A DNA stretch of 33,424 nt from positions 1 through 33,424 of the forward strand of contig JAUTCS010000039.1 in assembly GCA_030673825.1 (NCBI GenBank). The letters are read 5' to 3'. Of this stretch, positions 8,399 to 15,316 are shown piece after piece (positions within the stretch are counted from its first letter, which is position 1; every line of letters starts with the position of its first letter). The DNA comes from Verrucomicrobiota bacterium JB024 (GTDB lineage: Bacteria > Verrucomicrobiota > Verrucomicrobiia > Opitutales > Cerasicoccaceae). Position numbers and translations under genes: made by a program. The notes under the pieces are model-generated. The model was not told the origin of the DNA. It saw only the letters and a list, made by a program, of their open reading frames with translations, and did not search any database.

Positions 8399-9328
8399 AT
8401 GAAACGTTCCCTCCTGATCTCCTTCGTATCCGCGGCGGCCCTGACCGCCTCCACCTATGCCAGTACGGTTGATTTTTCGGCCTATTCCACACCGACCACA
8501 TTGGGAACCAGCGTTGTCGTGGGCAGCGGCGTATCCAGCGCTGTTCTTCAAGATGCCAACGGCGACACCGAGTTCACCTATTATCAGGGGTTCGGTGGTG
8601 GCACTGGTAACACCGCCACGTACAGCGGTGTTGTCCTGGGCTCTGGCGGCAGCAGCAACTACCTGCAGATGCAGGCCGTAAAAAATGACGGTGGTGGTCA
8701 GCCCTGGGGACAGGTCAGCACGACGAACGCCTTTAATACGGCACTCAGCGGTCAGGCGATGTCCTGGAACAGCACATTTACCATCTCGCAAATCGGCACC
8801 AACGGCTCGCTGAAGACCGGGCTCTTCGCCTACAGCGCGATGGGATCGGCTGGTAACTATACCCTGGCTCAGGACCAACAGACGCCTGGCAGTGCTATCG
8901 GGCTCTCAGTGGTTTTTCAGTCCAACAGTGAACTGCAGATCATGCGGACAAACTCGGATGGTAGCCGCGAATTCTGGAGCGGATCGAGCTGGGGCGGCAG
9001 CCTGGGGACCTATACCTGGGCGGAGGACGTGGGCTACAGTGTCACGCTGACCGCCGATTCGACGACGGATATCCTGACCCTTGAAGTCGTCAGGCTCGAC
9101 ACGGACACCGTGGTTGCCAGTGCCCAGACGGACCTGGCAGATCAGAACGCCTCTGCTTACGATGGTGGGCTGCGCTTCAGCACCGGTAATCTTGAGAGCA
9201 ATTCGTCCAGTGGTTGGACCCTGGATCTGGACAGCGTCTCGGCCAACGTCATCCCCGAACCTGCCGAGTACAGCCTCATGCTGGGCGCGGTGATCGTTCT
9301 GGGCGCGTGGCTGCGCCGCCGTCGCTAA
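8399..9328 (+). CDS. PEP-CTERM sorting-domain secreted protein
   Basis: A 309-residue exported protein of unknown function. It has a signal peptide MKRSLLISFVSAAALTASTYA, then a Gly/Ser/Thr-rich domain of beta-sandwich type (VDFSAYSTP...SVSANV). The C-terminal sorting signal is IPEPAEYSLMLGAVIVLGAW followed by a basic RRRR tail. In this family the exosortase system cleaves the tail and the protein goes to the surface or matrix. The frame is open from 8345, but the signal peptide starts at ATG 8399 and the upstream sequence belongs to the other genome. Confidence 0.88.
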   Translation: MKRSLLISFVSAAALTASTYASTVDFSAYSTPTTLGTSVVVGSGVSSAVLQDANGDTEFTYYQGFGGGTGNTATYSGVVLGSGGSSNYLQMQAVKNDGGGQPWGQVSTTNAFNTALSGQAMSWNSTFTISQIGTNGSLKTGLFAYSAMGSAGNYTLAQDQQTPGSAIGLSVVFQSNSELQIMRTNSDGSREFWSGSSWGGSLGTYTWAEDVGYSVTLTADSTTDILTLEVVRLDTDTVVASAQTDLADQNASAYDGGLRFSTGNLESNSSSGWTLDLDSVSANVIPEPAEYSLMLGAVIVLGAWLRRRR

Positions 9329-9410
9329 GCTCGCCCCGGCGAGGATGATTGCCTGAGCGATATAACTTCACCCTTTTCCGAAAAAGCAAGACAGACGTCA
9401 TTACACTTAA

Positions 9411-9473
9411 AAATCCGCTCCCAGTTGGTCGTTTTATTAGGGATGAGATAACGATCGGCAAAGGAGCGGATTT
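9411..9473. repeat. Long-loop inverted repeat with terminal T-run
   Basis: AAATCCGCTCC (9411-9421) pairs perfectly with GGAGCGGATTT (9463-9473) across a 41-nt loop, followed by more T. It could terminate the PEP-CTERM transcript or be a small structured RNA or element end. It lies in a 350-bp gene-free stretch (9329-9678). Confidence 0.5.
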
Positions 9474-9592
9474 TTTTGTGCCGGTATTTCAGGGGAGGCG
9501 CGATACTCACCTCTGCTCGGGAGGGATGCTGAGCGTAAGATGGACAAAGCCGGATGGGTCTTCGCTGGGCAAGGTTCCTGCGAAGGCGTACC

Positions 9593-9628
9593 AAAAAGAC
9601 CCGGAAGCGCCAGCTTCCGGGTCTTTTT
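9593..9628. terminator. Bidirectional Rho-independent terminator
   Basis: A perfect 16-bp stem (AAAAAGACCCGGAAGC and its complement) closes a GCCA loop, with an A-run on one side and a T-run on the other. It can stop transcription from both directions and lies 50 bp after the end of the minus-strand glycoside-hydrolase-like gene. Confidence 0.9.
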
Positions 9629-9678
9629 GTGTACCCGAGTGGCTGATCAGCTTGACCAACCTTTGGGCGAAAGTGCCT

Positions 9679-12153
9679 TTAGGGCTTGGCTATCGAGATG
9701 AGGAGCGTGCCGGTCACCTTGCGCTTGGTTTCCAGAATCAGACCCGACGGGGAATCGATCCGGTGCAGCGGTTCATCCTCACCCGTGATGTACGGGTGGA
9801 GCGGGTTCATCCACAGACTGACGGGGCCGCAGCCCGCAGGCGGGAAGAAGCGTACGGTAGCGTCTTTAAGGCCGTGGACGAACATCCGCCGGGCGACGCC
9901 GATCTGCCCGGGCAGGTGCTCGATGTGCTTGAGCCAGCCTTCGGGCTGATCAACGAAGACGCGGCACTCGTTGCGCCACCCGCGCGGCTGACGGTAGGTG
10001 CTGGAGCCGTCGTGGAGTTGGGTTTCCTTGCCCAGTAGCAGCGGTGCGCCCCAGGGCGTCCGCAGGGACAGGCCGACGGTTTCGTCGGGCGTGCAGCCGG
10101 AGAAGAACCAGCCGTTGTCGTGGCGGTGGACCGTCAAGAGGCTGTTGCGCTGGGTGACGTGGCGGTTGACGAGTAAGGTGCTGTTGCTCTGGGTGAAGCT
10201 CTCGCCGCCGAATCCGATTTGCCAGCCGAACTCGGCCAGGAGTCGCCGCACGGCCTTGGCGAACGCGAAGACCGTGCCCGGTTCGTCGGGGTAGGGCAGG
10301 TGCCCGCCCTTGGCCAAGGTCATGGGCAGCGGCGCGCGCAGCCACTTCAGGCGTCCGCCTGCGGCCGAGGTGTAGCTGGCGGCGAGGGCGCGGCTCTGGT
10401 CGCCCTGATGGGCGCTCATGCCGAGGTCGGCGTCGTCTGCGGCGATCTCCTTGAGTGCTCCGGCTGACATGAGCGGGCGGTGCTCGTAGCGCAGGCACTC
10501 CTCACCCGGTTGGCCGAGGTTGTCCAGCTCGGGCAGGGGTGCGTCTAGAGAAATTTGCATCTCGCCATGGAGGGGGGAGGCGGTGGACAGGCGCAGTTTT
10601 TCGCGTAGGCGGGGGGCGTCGGTTAGCGGCCCGTACACGATGGCGTCGCCGCCGGCCTCGATCCAGTCGATCAGCCGCCGGTCAGCCTCGTCGTTGTAAG
10701 GGGCGGGACTGAGCAGGATGCGCCCGGCGATCGCGCTGCGGGTGTCGCCGTCGAGCGCGTTAAAGGCACGGGTGCTGATGACGGTGTTGACGGGGACGCC
10801 CGCGTTGATGATTTCGCGCACGAACCAGTCGTTGTGAAAGAGTCGCTCAGGGCGGCGGGGTTCCTCGAACATCGCGTCGTGCAGCTCGTCGAAGGGGTAG
10901 AGCCACACAATTGGCCCGGCGGCGTCGGCCCGCTCGCGCCAGGCCCGCTGAAGGTGTGGGGTGGACTCGGCGGGCACGGCCTCGGGCATCTCCCCGTAGC
11001 TGTCGTCGAGGGTGAGGAGGTTAAGCGTGTCGGGGGCGTGGGCGCGGCCCTGGTCGTCGATTCGCGCCGTAGCCATGGGCATGTAAATGTCGTGCGGCTG
11101 GCGTTCGTAGCGGTCGAGCCACGGGCTGTTCAGCCACCACGGGTCGTGGATGTAGAAGCGGAAGGGGATGGGCTTGCCTGCGGGGCCTTCGACGATGCGG
11201 CTGAGGTACCCGGCGATCTCGATTCCGAAGTCGCTGTTAATCGAGGCCCATGGCGAGTTGGGCGGCGGGGCGAAGTCGAACCCGCCCGCGTAGAGCTCGC
11301 GTAGCGGGGTGGCGTCGCTGGCCAGGTCGGTGCCGGTCCCGAGGTTGGTCCCCCGGGTCTCGATACCCAGCTCGGGGCACTCGCGGCGGAAGTCCCGCCA
11401 AAAGCCCAGAATGCGGTCGCGGGTGGCGGGGGCTTGCTCGGGATAAAAATGCTCGCCGTCGAAAAGCGGCCCCTCCGACATCCATGTCTCCATCCCGAAG
11501 CCGAAGCCGTTGGAGAACCAGATGTAGTCCAGCCCGATGTCCTGCGCCAGGCACTGGAACTGCCGCCCAAGGAACGTGCCGAGGCTTGTGCCGGACGGGA
11601 TCCCTTCCGGGAAGCCTGCGTACGCGCGCTTATCCCCATCGAGCACGCCGTAGCAGCAGACGAAGCTGGCGCTGCCCATGGTATGGGCCAGGCAGATTTC
11701 GCGGTGGCGTTTAAACTTGAACTCAGAGGGGGCGAACTCGCCGCCGGGGTCGAAGGCCAGCCCGATGCGTGGCTTCAGCCCGGTACTGGCAATGGCCTCC
11801 CGCAGGCATTCGACGATCTCCGCCAGCCGGCGGTAGGTCAGCAGTTCGGCTCCTGGCCGGTACAGGTTGCGGCTGGTGTGCAGGCTCTTGCGCTCGGGGT
11901 CGCCGGGCAAATTGAAGTCCGGGTGCGGGTTGGCATTGCCGATGTACCGTGCCCACTCCATCGGGCTGTCCAACTGGCCGTCGTACTCCAGAATCTCCGA
12001 GCCGTCGGAGGCCCACAGGAGAAAGGACAGTTCCTCGGCATGGCGGATGAGAAGCTTCCAGTCCTCGATGATGTGGAGGCAGAGCTCGGCGGTGGCCGCC
12101 CGGTCGAGGCCGTAAAAGGGTTTTAGGGAAATTTCGAGATTCAGTGCTTTCAT
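9679..12153 (-). CDS. Large glycoside-hydrolase-like protein, family not recognised
   Basis: An 824-residue protein without an evident signal peptide. It begins MKALNLEISLKPFYGLD, followed by a long region of barrel-like character with Trp/Tyr- and Asp-rich segments (RFYIHDPWWLNSPWLDRYE, LTLDDSYGEMPEA). A middle segment, DRRLIDWIEAGGDAIVYGPL, resembles the trimerisation domain of GH42-type galactosidases. The C-terminal part looks like beta-sandwich. I infer a carbohydrate-active enzyme but cannot name the family, substrate or catalytic residues. The frame is open to 12237, but ATG 12151-12153 gives the clean N-terminus. A bidirectional terminator follows. Confidence 0.72.
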   Translation of the reverse strand: MKALNLEISLKPFYGLDRAATAELCLHIIEDWKLLIRHAEELSFLLWASDGSEILEYDGQLDSPMEWARYIGNANPHPDFNLPGDPERKSLHTSRNLYRPGAELLTYRRLAEIVECLREAIASTGLKPRIGLAFDPGGEFAPSEFKFKRHREICLAHTMGSASFVCCYGVLDGDKRAYAGFPEGIPSGTSLGTFLGRQFQCLAQDIGLDYIWFSNGFGFGMETWMSEGPLFDGEHFYPEQAPATRDRILGFWRDFRRECPELGIETRGTNLGTGTDLASDATPLRELYAGGFDFAPPPNSPWASINSDFGIEIAGYLSRIVEGPAGKPIPFRFYIHDPWWLNSPWLDRYERQPHDIYMPMATARIDDQGRAHAPDTLNLLTLDDSYGEMPEAVPAESTPHLQRAWRERADAAGPIVWLYPFDELHDAMFEEPRRPERLFHNDWFVREIINAGVPVNTVISTRAFNALDGDTRSAIAGRILLSPAPYNDEADRRLIDWIEAGGDAIVYGPLTDAPRLREKLRLSTASPLHGEMQISLDAPLPELDNLGQPGEECLRYEHRPLMSAGALKEIAADDADLGMSAHQGDQSRALAASYTSAAGGRLKWLRAPLPMTLAKGGHLPYPDEPGTVFAFAKAVRRLLAEFGWQIGFGGESFTQSNSTLLVNRHVTQRNSLLTVHRHDNGWFFSGCTPDETVGLSLRTPWGAPLLLGKETQLHDGSSTYRQPRGWRNECRVFVDQPEGWLKHIEHLPGQIGVARRMFVHGLKDATVRFFPPAGCGPVSLWMNPLHPYITGEDEPLHRIDSPSGLILETKRKVTGTLLISIAKP

Positions 12154-12193
12154 GTGATCAGTATATCTAAACGAGGGGAGTTCTGTTTTATAA

Positions 12194-12207
12194 AGCCAGT
12201 ATTGGCT
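12194..12207. promoter_or_regulatory. Candidate operator upstream of the glycoside-hydrolase-like gene
   Basis: AGCCA-GTAT-TGGCT is a perfect inverted repeat about 40 bp before the minus-strand start at 12153, a suitable position for a repressor. The regulator is unknown. Confidence 0.35.
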
Positions 12208-12421
12208 GAAAATAACGACTAAGCAAATAAAAATCATTCATCGATGTCACTTTTTGGTGTGTGGCGGGAAGTCTTGTTCATTTATGCTGAACGAATGGAT
12301 CGGGGCAGAAGCGTCAGTACGCAAGTGAAGCGACCGGGCGTTTAGTTTACTCATGGGGCGAGACCGCATCTCATTAGCAAATGCCAGTTATGAGCATCTC
12401 ATGCTGGAACATTGTAGGCCC

Positions 12422-12444
12422 TTATGCTTAATTATTACGCATAA
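12422..12444. promoter_or_regulatory. Inverted repeat upstream of the small Cys protein
   Basis: TTATGC (12422-12427) and GCATAA (12439-12444) flank an AT-rich 11-nt spacer, ending 20 bp before ATG 12465. It may be an operator or part of the promoter. I see no gene in the 12154-12464 gap. Confidence 0.35.
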
Positions 12445-12464
12445 CTTCAACCTAGGGATCACTT

Positions 12465-12662
12465 ATGGAAAAGACGATGACCGCCAACGCCACCTGCAGC
12501 AAATGCGCCTACTGGAAGGGCCTTTCCAGCGAGAAGGGCGAATGCCGCCGCAACGCTCCCCAATCCGTCGTGTTCGCGGTGGATGAAGACACGCGTTTCG
12601 AAACGCACTTCCCCGAAACCGCCGCCGCCGACTGGTGCGGTGAGTTTTCCGCCAAGGCTTAA
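12465..12662 (+). CDS. Small four-cysteine hypothetical protein
   Basis: A 65-residue protein with an ordered motif: CSKCAYWKG, then GECRRNAP, then FPETAAADWCGEF. The spacing Cx2C...Cx~35C looks like a metal or iron-sulfur site. I recall similar short proteins in varied bacteria but no established function. ATG 12465 is used; the in-frame ATG at 12477 would also keep all four cysteines. A strong terminator follows at once, so this is a single-gene transcript. Confidence 0.78.
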   Translation: MEKTMTANATCSKCAYWKGLSSEKGECRRNAPQSVVFAVDEDTRFETHFPETAAADWCGEFSAKA

Positions 12663-12684
12663 CGACTGTATTCAACCTTCTGAG

Positions 12685-12720
12685 AGCGCCCTGTCCACGA
12701 TGGCCAGGGCGCTTTTTTTT
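12685..12720 (+). terminator. Rho-independent terminator after the small Cys protein
   Basis: AGCGCCCTG (12685-12693) pairs with CAGGGCGCT (12705-12713), followed by a run of eight T. It starts 22 bp after the stop codon. Confidence 0.9.
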
Positions 12721-12785
12721 GTAAAAATTGACCGTGTCGCATTTTATTCTTGCGATTGGGTCTCATTGGCAACTAGATAGCCTCC

Positions 12786-13175
12786 ATGAGCGCCGAATTT
12801 TTGCATGAGGTCCTGGTGCCGCTGAGTGACGCCTTTTACAAGCAGGCAGATGCGATTCTCGATCTGCGTGAGTATGCCTTGAGCAAGCAAAATCCGGGGC
12901 GCTGCGTTTCGTGCTACTTTAAGCTCTTCAGTGCCGCCCGCGGGGACAAGGTCCGCCGCCTGCACGCCCTGCGCAAGTGGCTGGAGACGAACCTCGTCGT
13001 CATCGCCAAGGACGAGCAGGACCGCCTGCTGGAAAGCATCCCGGTCAACCTCGACGAGGCCGACCTGGAGTCCTTCTGTCAGCGGATGCTGCAGGAGGTG
13101 ATGAACAACCGCGTGTACGGCGGCAAGCGGGTCGAGTTGCGCTTCGCCTTCAAGGGTGGGGAGCTCGCCGCCTGA
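12786..13175 (+). CDS. Hypothetical protein upstream of the Fur-family gene
   Basis: A 129-residue, mainly helical, soluble protein, not recognised. It contains LSKQNPGRCVSCYFKLFSAA with a Cx2C pair, a basic stretch RGDKVRRLHALRKWL and an acidic C-terminal half. Its stop TGA (13173-13175) is only 2 bp before the Fur ATG, so the two genes are almost certainly cotranscribed and translationally coupled. A role in metal or redox regulation is guilt by association only. Confidence 0.75.
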   Translation: MSAEFLHEVLVPLSDAFYKQADAILDLREYALSKQNPGRCVSCYFKLFSAARGDKVRRLHALRKWLETNLVVIAKDEQDRLLESIPVNLDEADLESFCQRMLQEVMNNRVYGGKRVELRFAFKGGELAA

Positions 13176-13177
13176 GG

Positions 13178-13687
13178 ATGGCCGAGGCCCCTGACACTCC
13201 CGCGGATGCCCTGATCGCCCAGGCCTACGCCTACTGGCGGACCAAGGGCAGCTCTGTCACCGTTGTGCGCAAGATCATTTGCGACGTCGCCCTGCGCGCC
13301 ACGGACGCCTTTGACGCGGAAACGCTTCTGGCGCGTTGCCGCCGCGAGGACAGCCAGATTTCCCTCTCCACGGTGTACCGCACGCTTGGGCACCTCGTTG
13401 AGGCGCAAGTGCTCTACGAGGTGCAGGGGGTGGGCGAGAAAAAGTGTTACGCCCCCGCGCTCACGCCCCAGGCCGGTCAGAGCCACGTTGTCTGCCAGGA
13501 CTGCAAGCAGGTCTTCCCGCTGGAGGACCCCTGCCTCGTCTTGCGGGAAGGTGCGCTTGCCCGCCAGCAGGGATTCAGCCCGAAGAACATCAGCCTGCGC
13601 TTGGAGGCGAGTTGCGACCAGTTGACTCAACTCGGCATCTGCGACCGCAAGAAGGACGAGGCGAAGGGCAAGAAAACCGACGCCTGA
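13178..13687 (+). CDS. Fur-family transcriptional regulator
   Basis: A 169-residue DNA-binding metalloregulator. The N-terminal winged helix contains the recognition helix ISLSTVYRTLGHLVEAQVLY (61-80). The structural zinc site has HVVCQDCKQVF (Cys 106, 109) and a second pair CDQLTQLGIC (Cys 146, 155). The usual HxHxxC stretch is reduced to one His before the first Cys, so whether it senses iron, zinc or peroxide cannot be told. The open frame extends upstream, but the ATG at 13178 matches the family N-terminus and couples to the preceding stop. Confidence 0.88.
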   Translation: MAEAPDTPADALIAQAYAYWRTKGSSVTVVRKIICDVALRATDAFDAETLLARCRREDSQISLSTVYRTLGHLVEAQVLYEVQGVGEKKCYAPALTPQAGQSHVVCQDCKQVFPLEDPCLVLREGALARQQGFSPKNISLRLEASCDQLTQLGICDRKKDEAKGKKTDA

Positions 13688-13805
13688 AGTGAGATCTTCG
13701 AAGAAGCGATAAGGCGTTGGCTCATCAGGAGGGCGTTCTTTTTTTGTGCAGACAGGGGGATTGGCGGGGGCTATGCTGGCTGCACTGCATTAGCCTGCTA
13801 CCGCC

Positions 13806-14651
13806 ATGCTCTACTTCAGCGACGACGAAATCGACCAGCTCATCCGCGAGGACCTGCCGTACCTTGACCTGACCTCGACTCTGCTCGGGGTCGGCTCCCA
13901 ACCGGGGCGTATCCGCTTTCGGGCCCGCCACCACACGGTGGTTTGCGCGACCGAGGAGGCTCGTCGTATTCTGGAGAAACTCGGGCTGCGCGTGGGTACG
14001 TGCCTGCCTTCGGGCGAGACCGTCGAGCCCGGTGATTTATTGCTGGAGGCCGAGGGGCCGGCGGCGGCCATCCATGCCGCCTGGCGGGTCACGGTCAACC
14101 TCTTGGAGCACGCCTCGGGCGTGGCCACACGCACGCGGGCCATGGTGGACAAGGTCCACGCCGTCAACCCCGCCGCCCAGGTCGTGACGACGCGCAAGAG
14201 CATTCCCTTCGCCCGCAAGCTCACGATCAAGGGCATCGTGGTGGGTGGGGCACTGCCGCACCGGCTCGGCTTGTCCGAGAGCGTGCTGGTCTTCGACGAG
14301 CACTTGCGCTTCACCGGCGGGCGGGCGGCCTTTTTGGAAAGTATACCGCAGTTGAAAACCCGTCTGGGCGAAAAGCTCATCGCCGCCGAAGCGCACGATG
14401 TCGGGGCTGCGTTGGAGTTGGCGCGGGGTGGGGTGGACCTTGTCCAGCTCGACAAGCTCAGCCCCGCCGACACCCGGCGCGTGGTCGAGGCCGTCCGTGC
14501 CGGGGGCCTGCCCGCCAAGGTCACCATCGCCGGTGGTGTCAACCTCGACAATTGCGCCGACTACGCTGCCACCGGGGTGGATATGCTCGTGACGAGCGCC
14601 CTGTACTTCGGCAAGCCCGCCGACATCAAAGCCGAGATCGAGGCGCTCTGA
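13806..14651 (+). CDS. modD: ModD-like pyrophosphorylase (NadC homologue)
   Basis: A 281-residue member of the quinolinate phosphoribosyltransferase fold. The opening EDLPYLDLTSTLLGVG and the segment TTRKSIPFARKLTIKGIVVG are the ModD signatures, distinguishing it from true NadC. The C-terminal AGGVNLDNCADYAATGVDML is the phosphate-binding end of the barrel. ModD genes often accompany molybdate transport genes, but the enzyme's reaction is not established. No molybdate transporter is present here; the upstream neighbour is a Fur-family regulator. Confidence 0.83.
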   Translation: MLYFSDDEIDQLIREDLPYLDLTSTLLGVGSQPGRIRFRARHHTVVCATEEARRILEKLGLRVGTCLPSGETVEPGDLLLEAEGPAAAIHAAWRVTVNLLEHASGVATRTRAMVDKVHAVNPAAQVVTTRKSIPFARKLTIKGIVVGGALPHRLGLSESVLVFDEHLRFTGGRAAFLESIPQLKTRLGEKLIAAEAHDVGAALELARGGVDLVQLDKLSPADTRRVVEAVRAGGLPAKVTIAGGVNLDNCADYAATGVDMLVTSALYFGKPADIKAEIEAL

Positions 14652-14683
14652 GCGCATTTCTCTGTCAGTCTTGATCGAATTCA

Positions 14684-14769
14684 TTTTAACCACGGATTTC
14701 ACGGATGACACGGATGCCTGGACGCGATCTCATCCTTATCTGTGTCATCCGTGAAATCCGTGGTTAAAA
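14684..14769. repeat. Perfect 28-bp inverted repeat of the AACCACGGATTTCACGGATG type
   Basis: The arm 14684-14711 is perfectly complementary to 14742-14769, around a 30-nt loop in which GGATG (14712-14716) and CATCC (14731-14735) can also pair. It lies between modD and the arsR gene and could act as a terminator. A divergent relative lies at 22792-22859 and a single arm of that type at 20436-20466. Confidence 0.9.
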
Positions 14770-14838
14770 ATCTTCAGGTCGAAGGCCGAAGCCATTTTCG
14801 CTGATTTTTTTCGCGAACACGCTTGACCTTTTATCATT

Positions 14839-14856
14839 TATCGTAAATTTACGATA
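14839..14856. promoter_or_regulatory. Palindromic operator of the ArsR regulator
   Basis: TATCGTAAATTTACGATA is a perfect 18-bp palindrome ending 17 bp before the arsR ATG, followed by a further half-like ATATACGATTT. The form and position fit ArsR/SmtB autoregulation. Confidence 0.75.
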
Positions 14857-14873
14857 TACGATTTAGCGAAGCC

Positions 14874-15203
14874 ATGCCATTTCATAATCACGATGAATTC
14901 ACCCCCGAGCAGGTCGCCCTGGCGGACTTTGCGCGTGCGCTTTCGCACCCGGCGCGGATCGCCATCCTGACTTTTTTGCAGGAGCATGGGCAGGCGTCCT
15001 GCGGCCAGATTGTCGAGGCCCTGCCGCTGGCCCAGGCGACGGTTTCTCAGCACCTGCGGGCCATGCGCGAGGCCGGGCTGCTCATCGCCGAGAGTTGCGG
15101 CCCCCGTGTGTGCTATTCGCTCAATTGCGACAACATCAAGTCCTTCTGCCACAGCTTCCAGTGCACCCTTGGCACCGCGCCCGCCGCCCAGGTCGAGGCA
15201 TGA
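14874..15203 (+). CDS. ArsR-family repressor, possible persulfide sensor
   Basis: A 109-residue winged-helix regulator. ALSHPARIAILTFLQEHG (22-39) and the recognition helix AQATVSQHLRAMREAGLL (53-70) are typical of ArsR proteins. It is unusually cysteine-rich: Cys 43 in the second helix region and Cys 75, 80, 85, 92 and 97 towards the C-terminus. Persulfide sensors such as BigR/SqrR use one Cys near position 41 and one near the C-terminus, and the gene downstream handles sulfane sulfur, so a persulfide-sensing role is a reasonable inference. Metal sensing is the alternative. Confidence 0.88.
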   Translation: MPFHNHDEFTPEQVALADFARALSHPARIAILTFLQEHGQASCGQIVEALPLAQATVSQHLRAMREAGLLIAESCGPRVCYSLNCDNIKSFCHSFQCTLGTAPAAQVEA

Positions 15204-15316
15204 CGCTTTTTGCCTGTTCGTCAGCGCCTTTTACCGAATGTCAGAAACAGGAAACTAACCGCCTTTAACTGAGTACTAAGAACCAAGCACAAAGAACTTT
15301 TAAACGACCTAAAGCC

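Noticed and set aside
6911-8878. A single 655-residue protein spanning 6911-8878 on the minus strand
   Set aside because: Its first ~160 residues are antisense to the PEP-CTERM gene; the frame is open across the junction by chance.
12353-12586. A 77-residue plus-strand frame overlapping the small Cys protein
   Set aside because: The overlapping frame at 12465-12662 has a regular Cys motif and a well-placed terminator; this one looks random.
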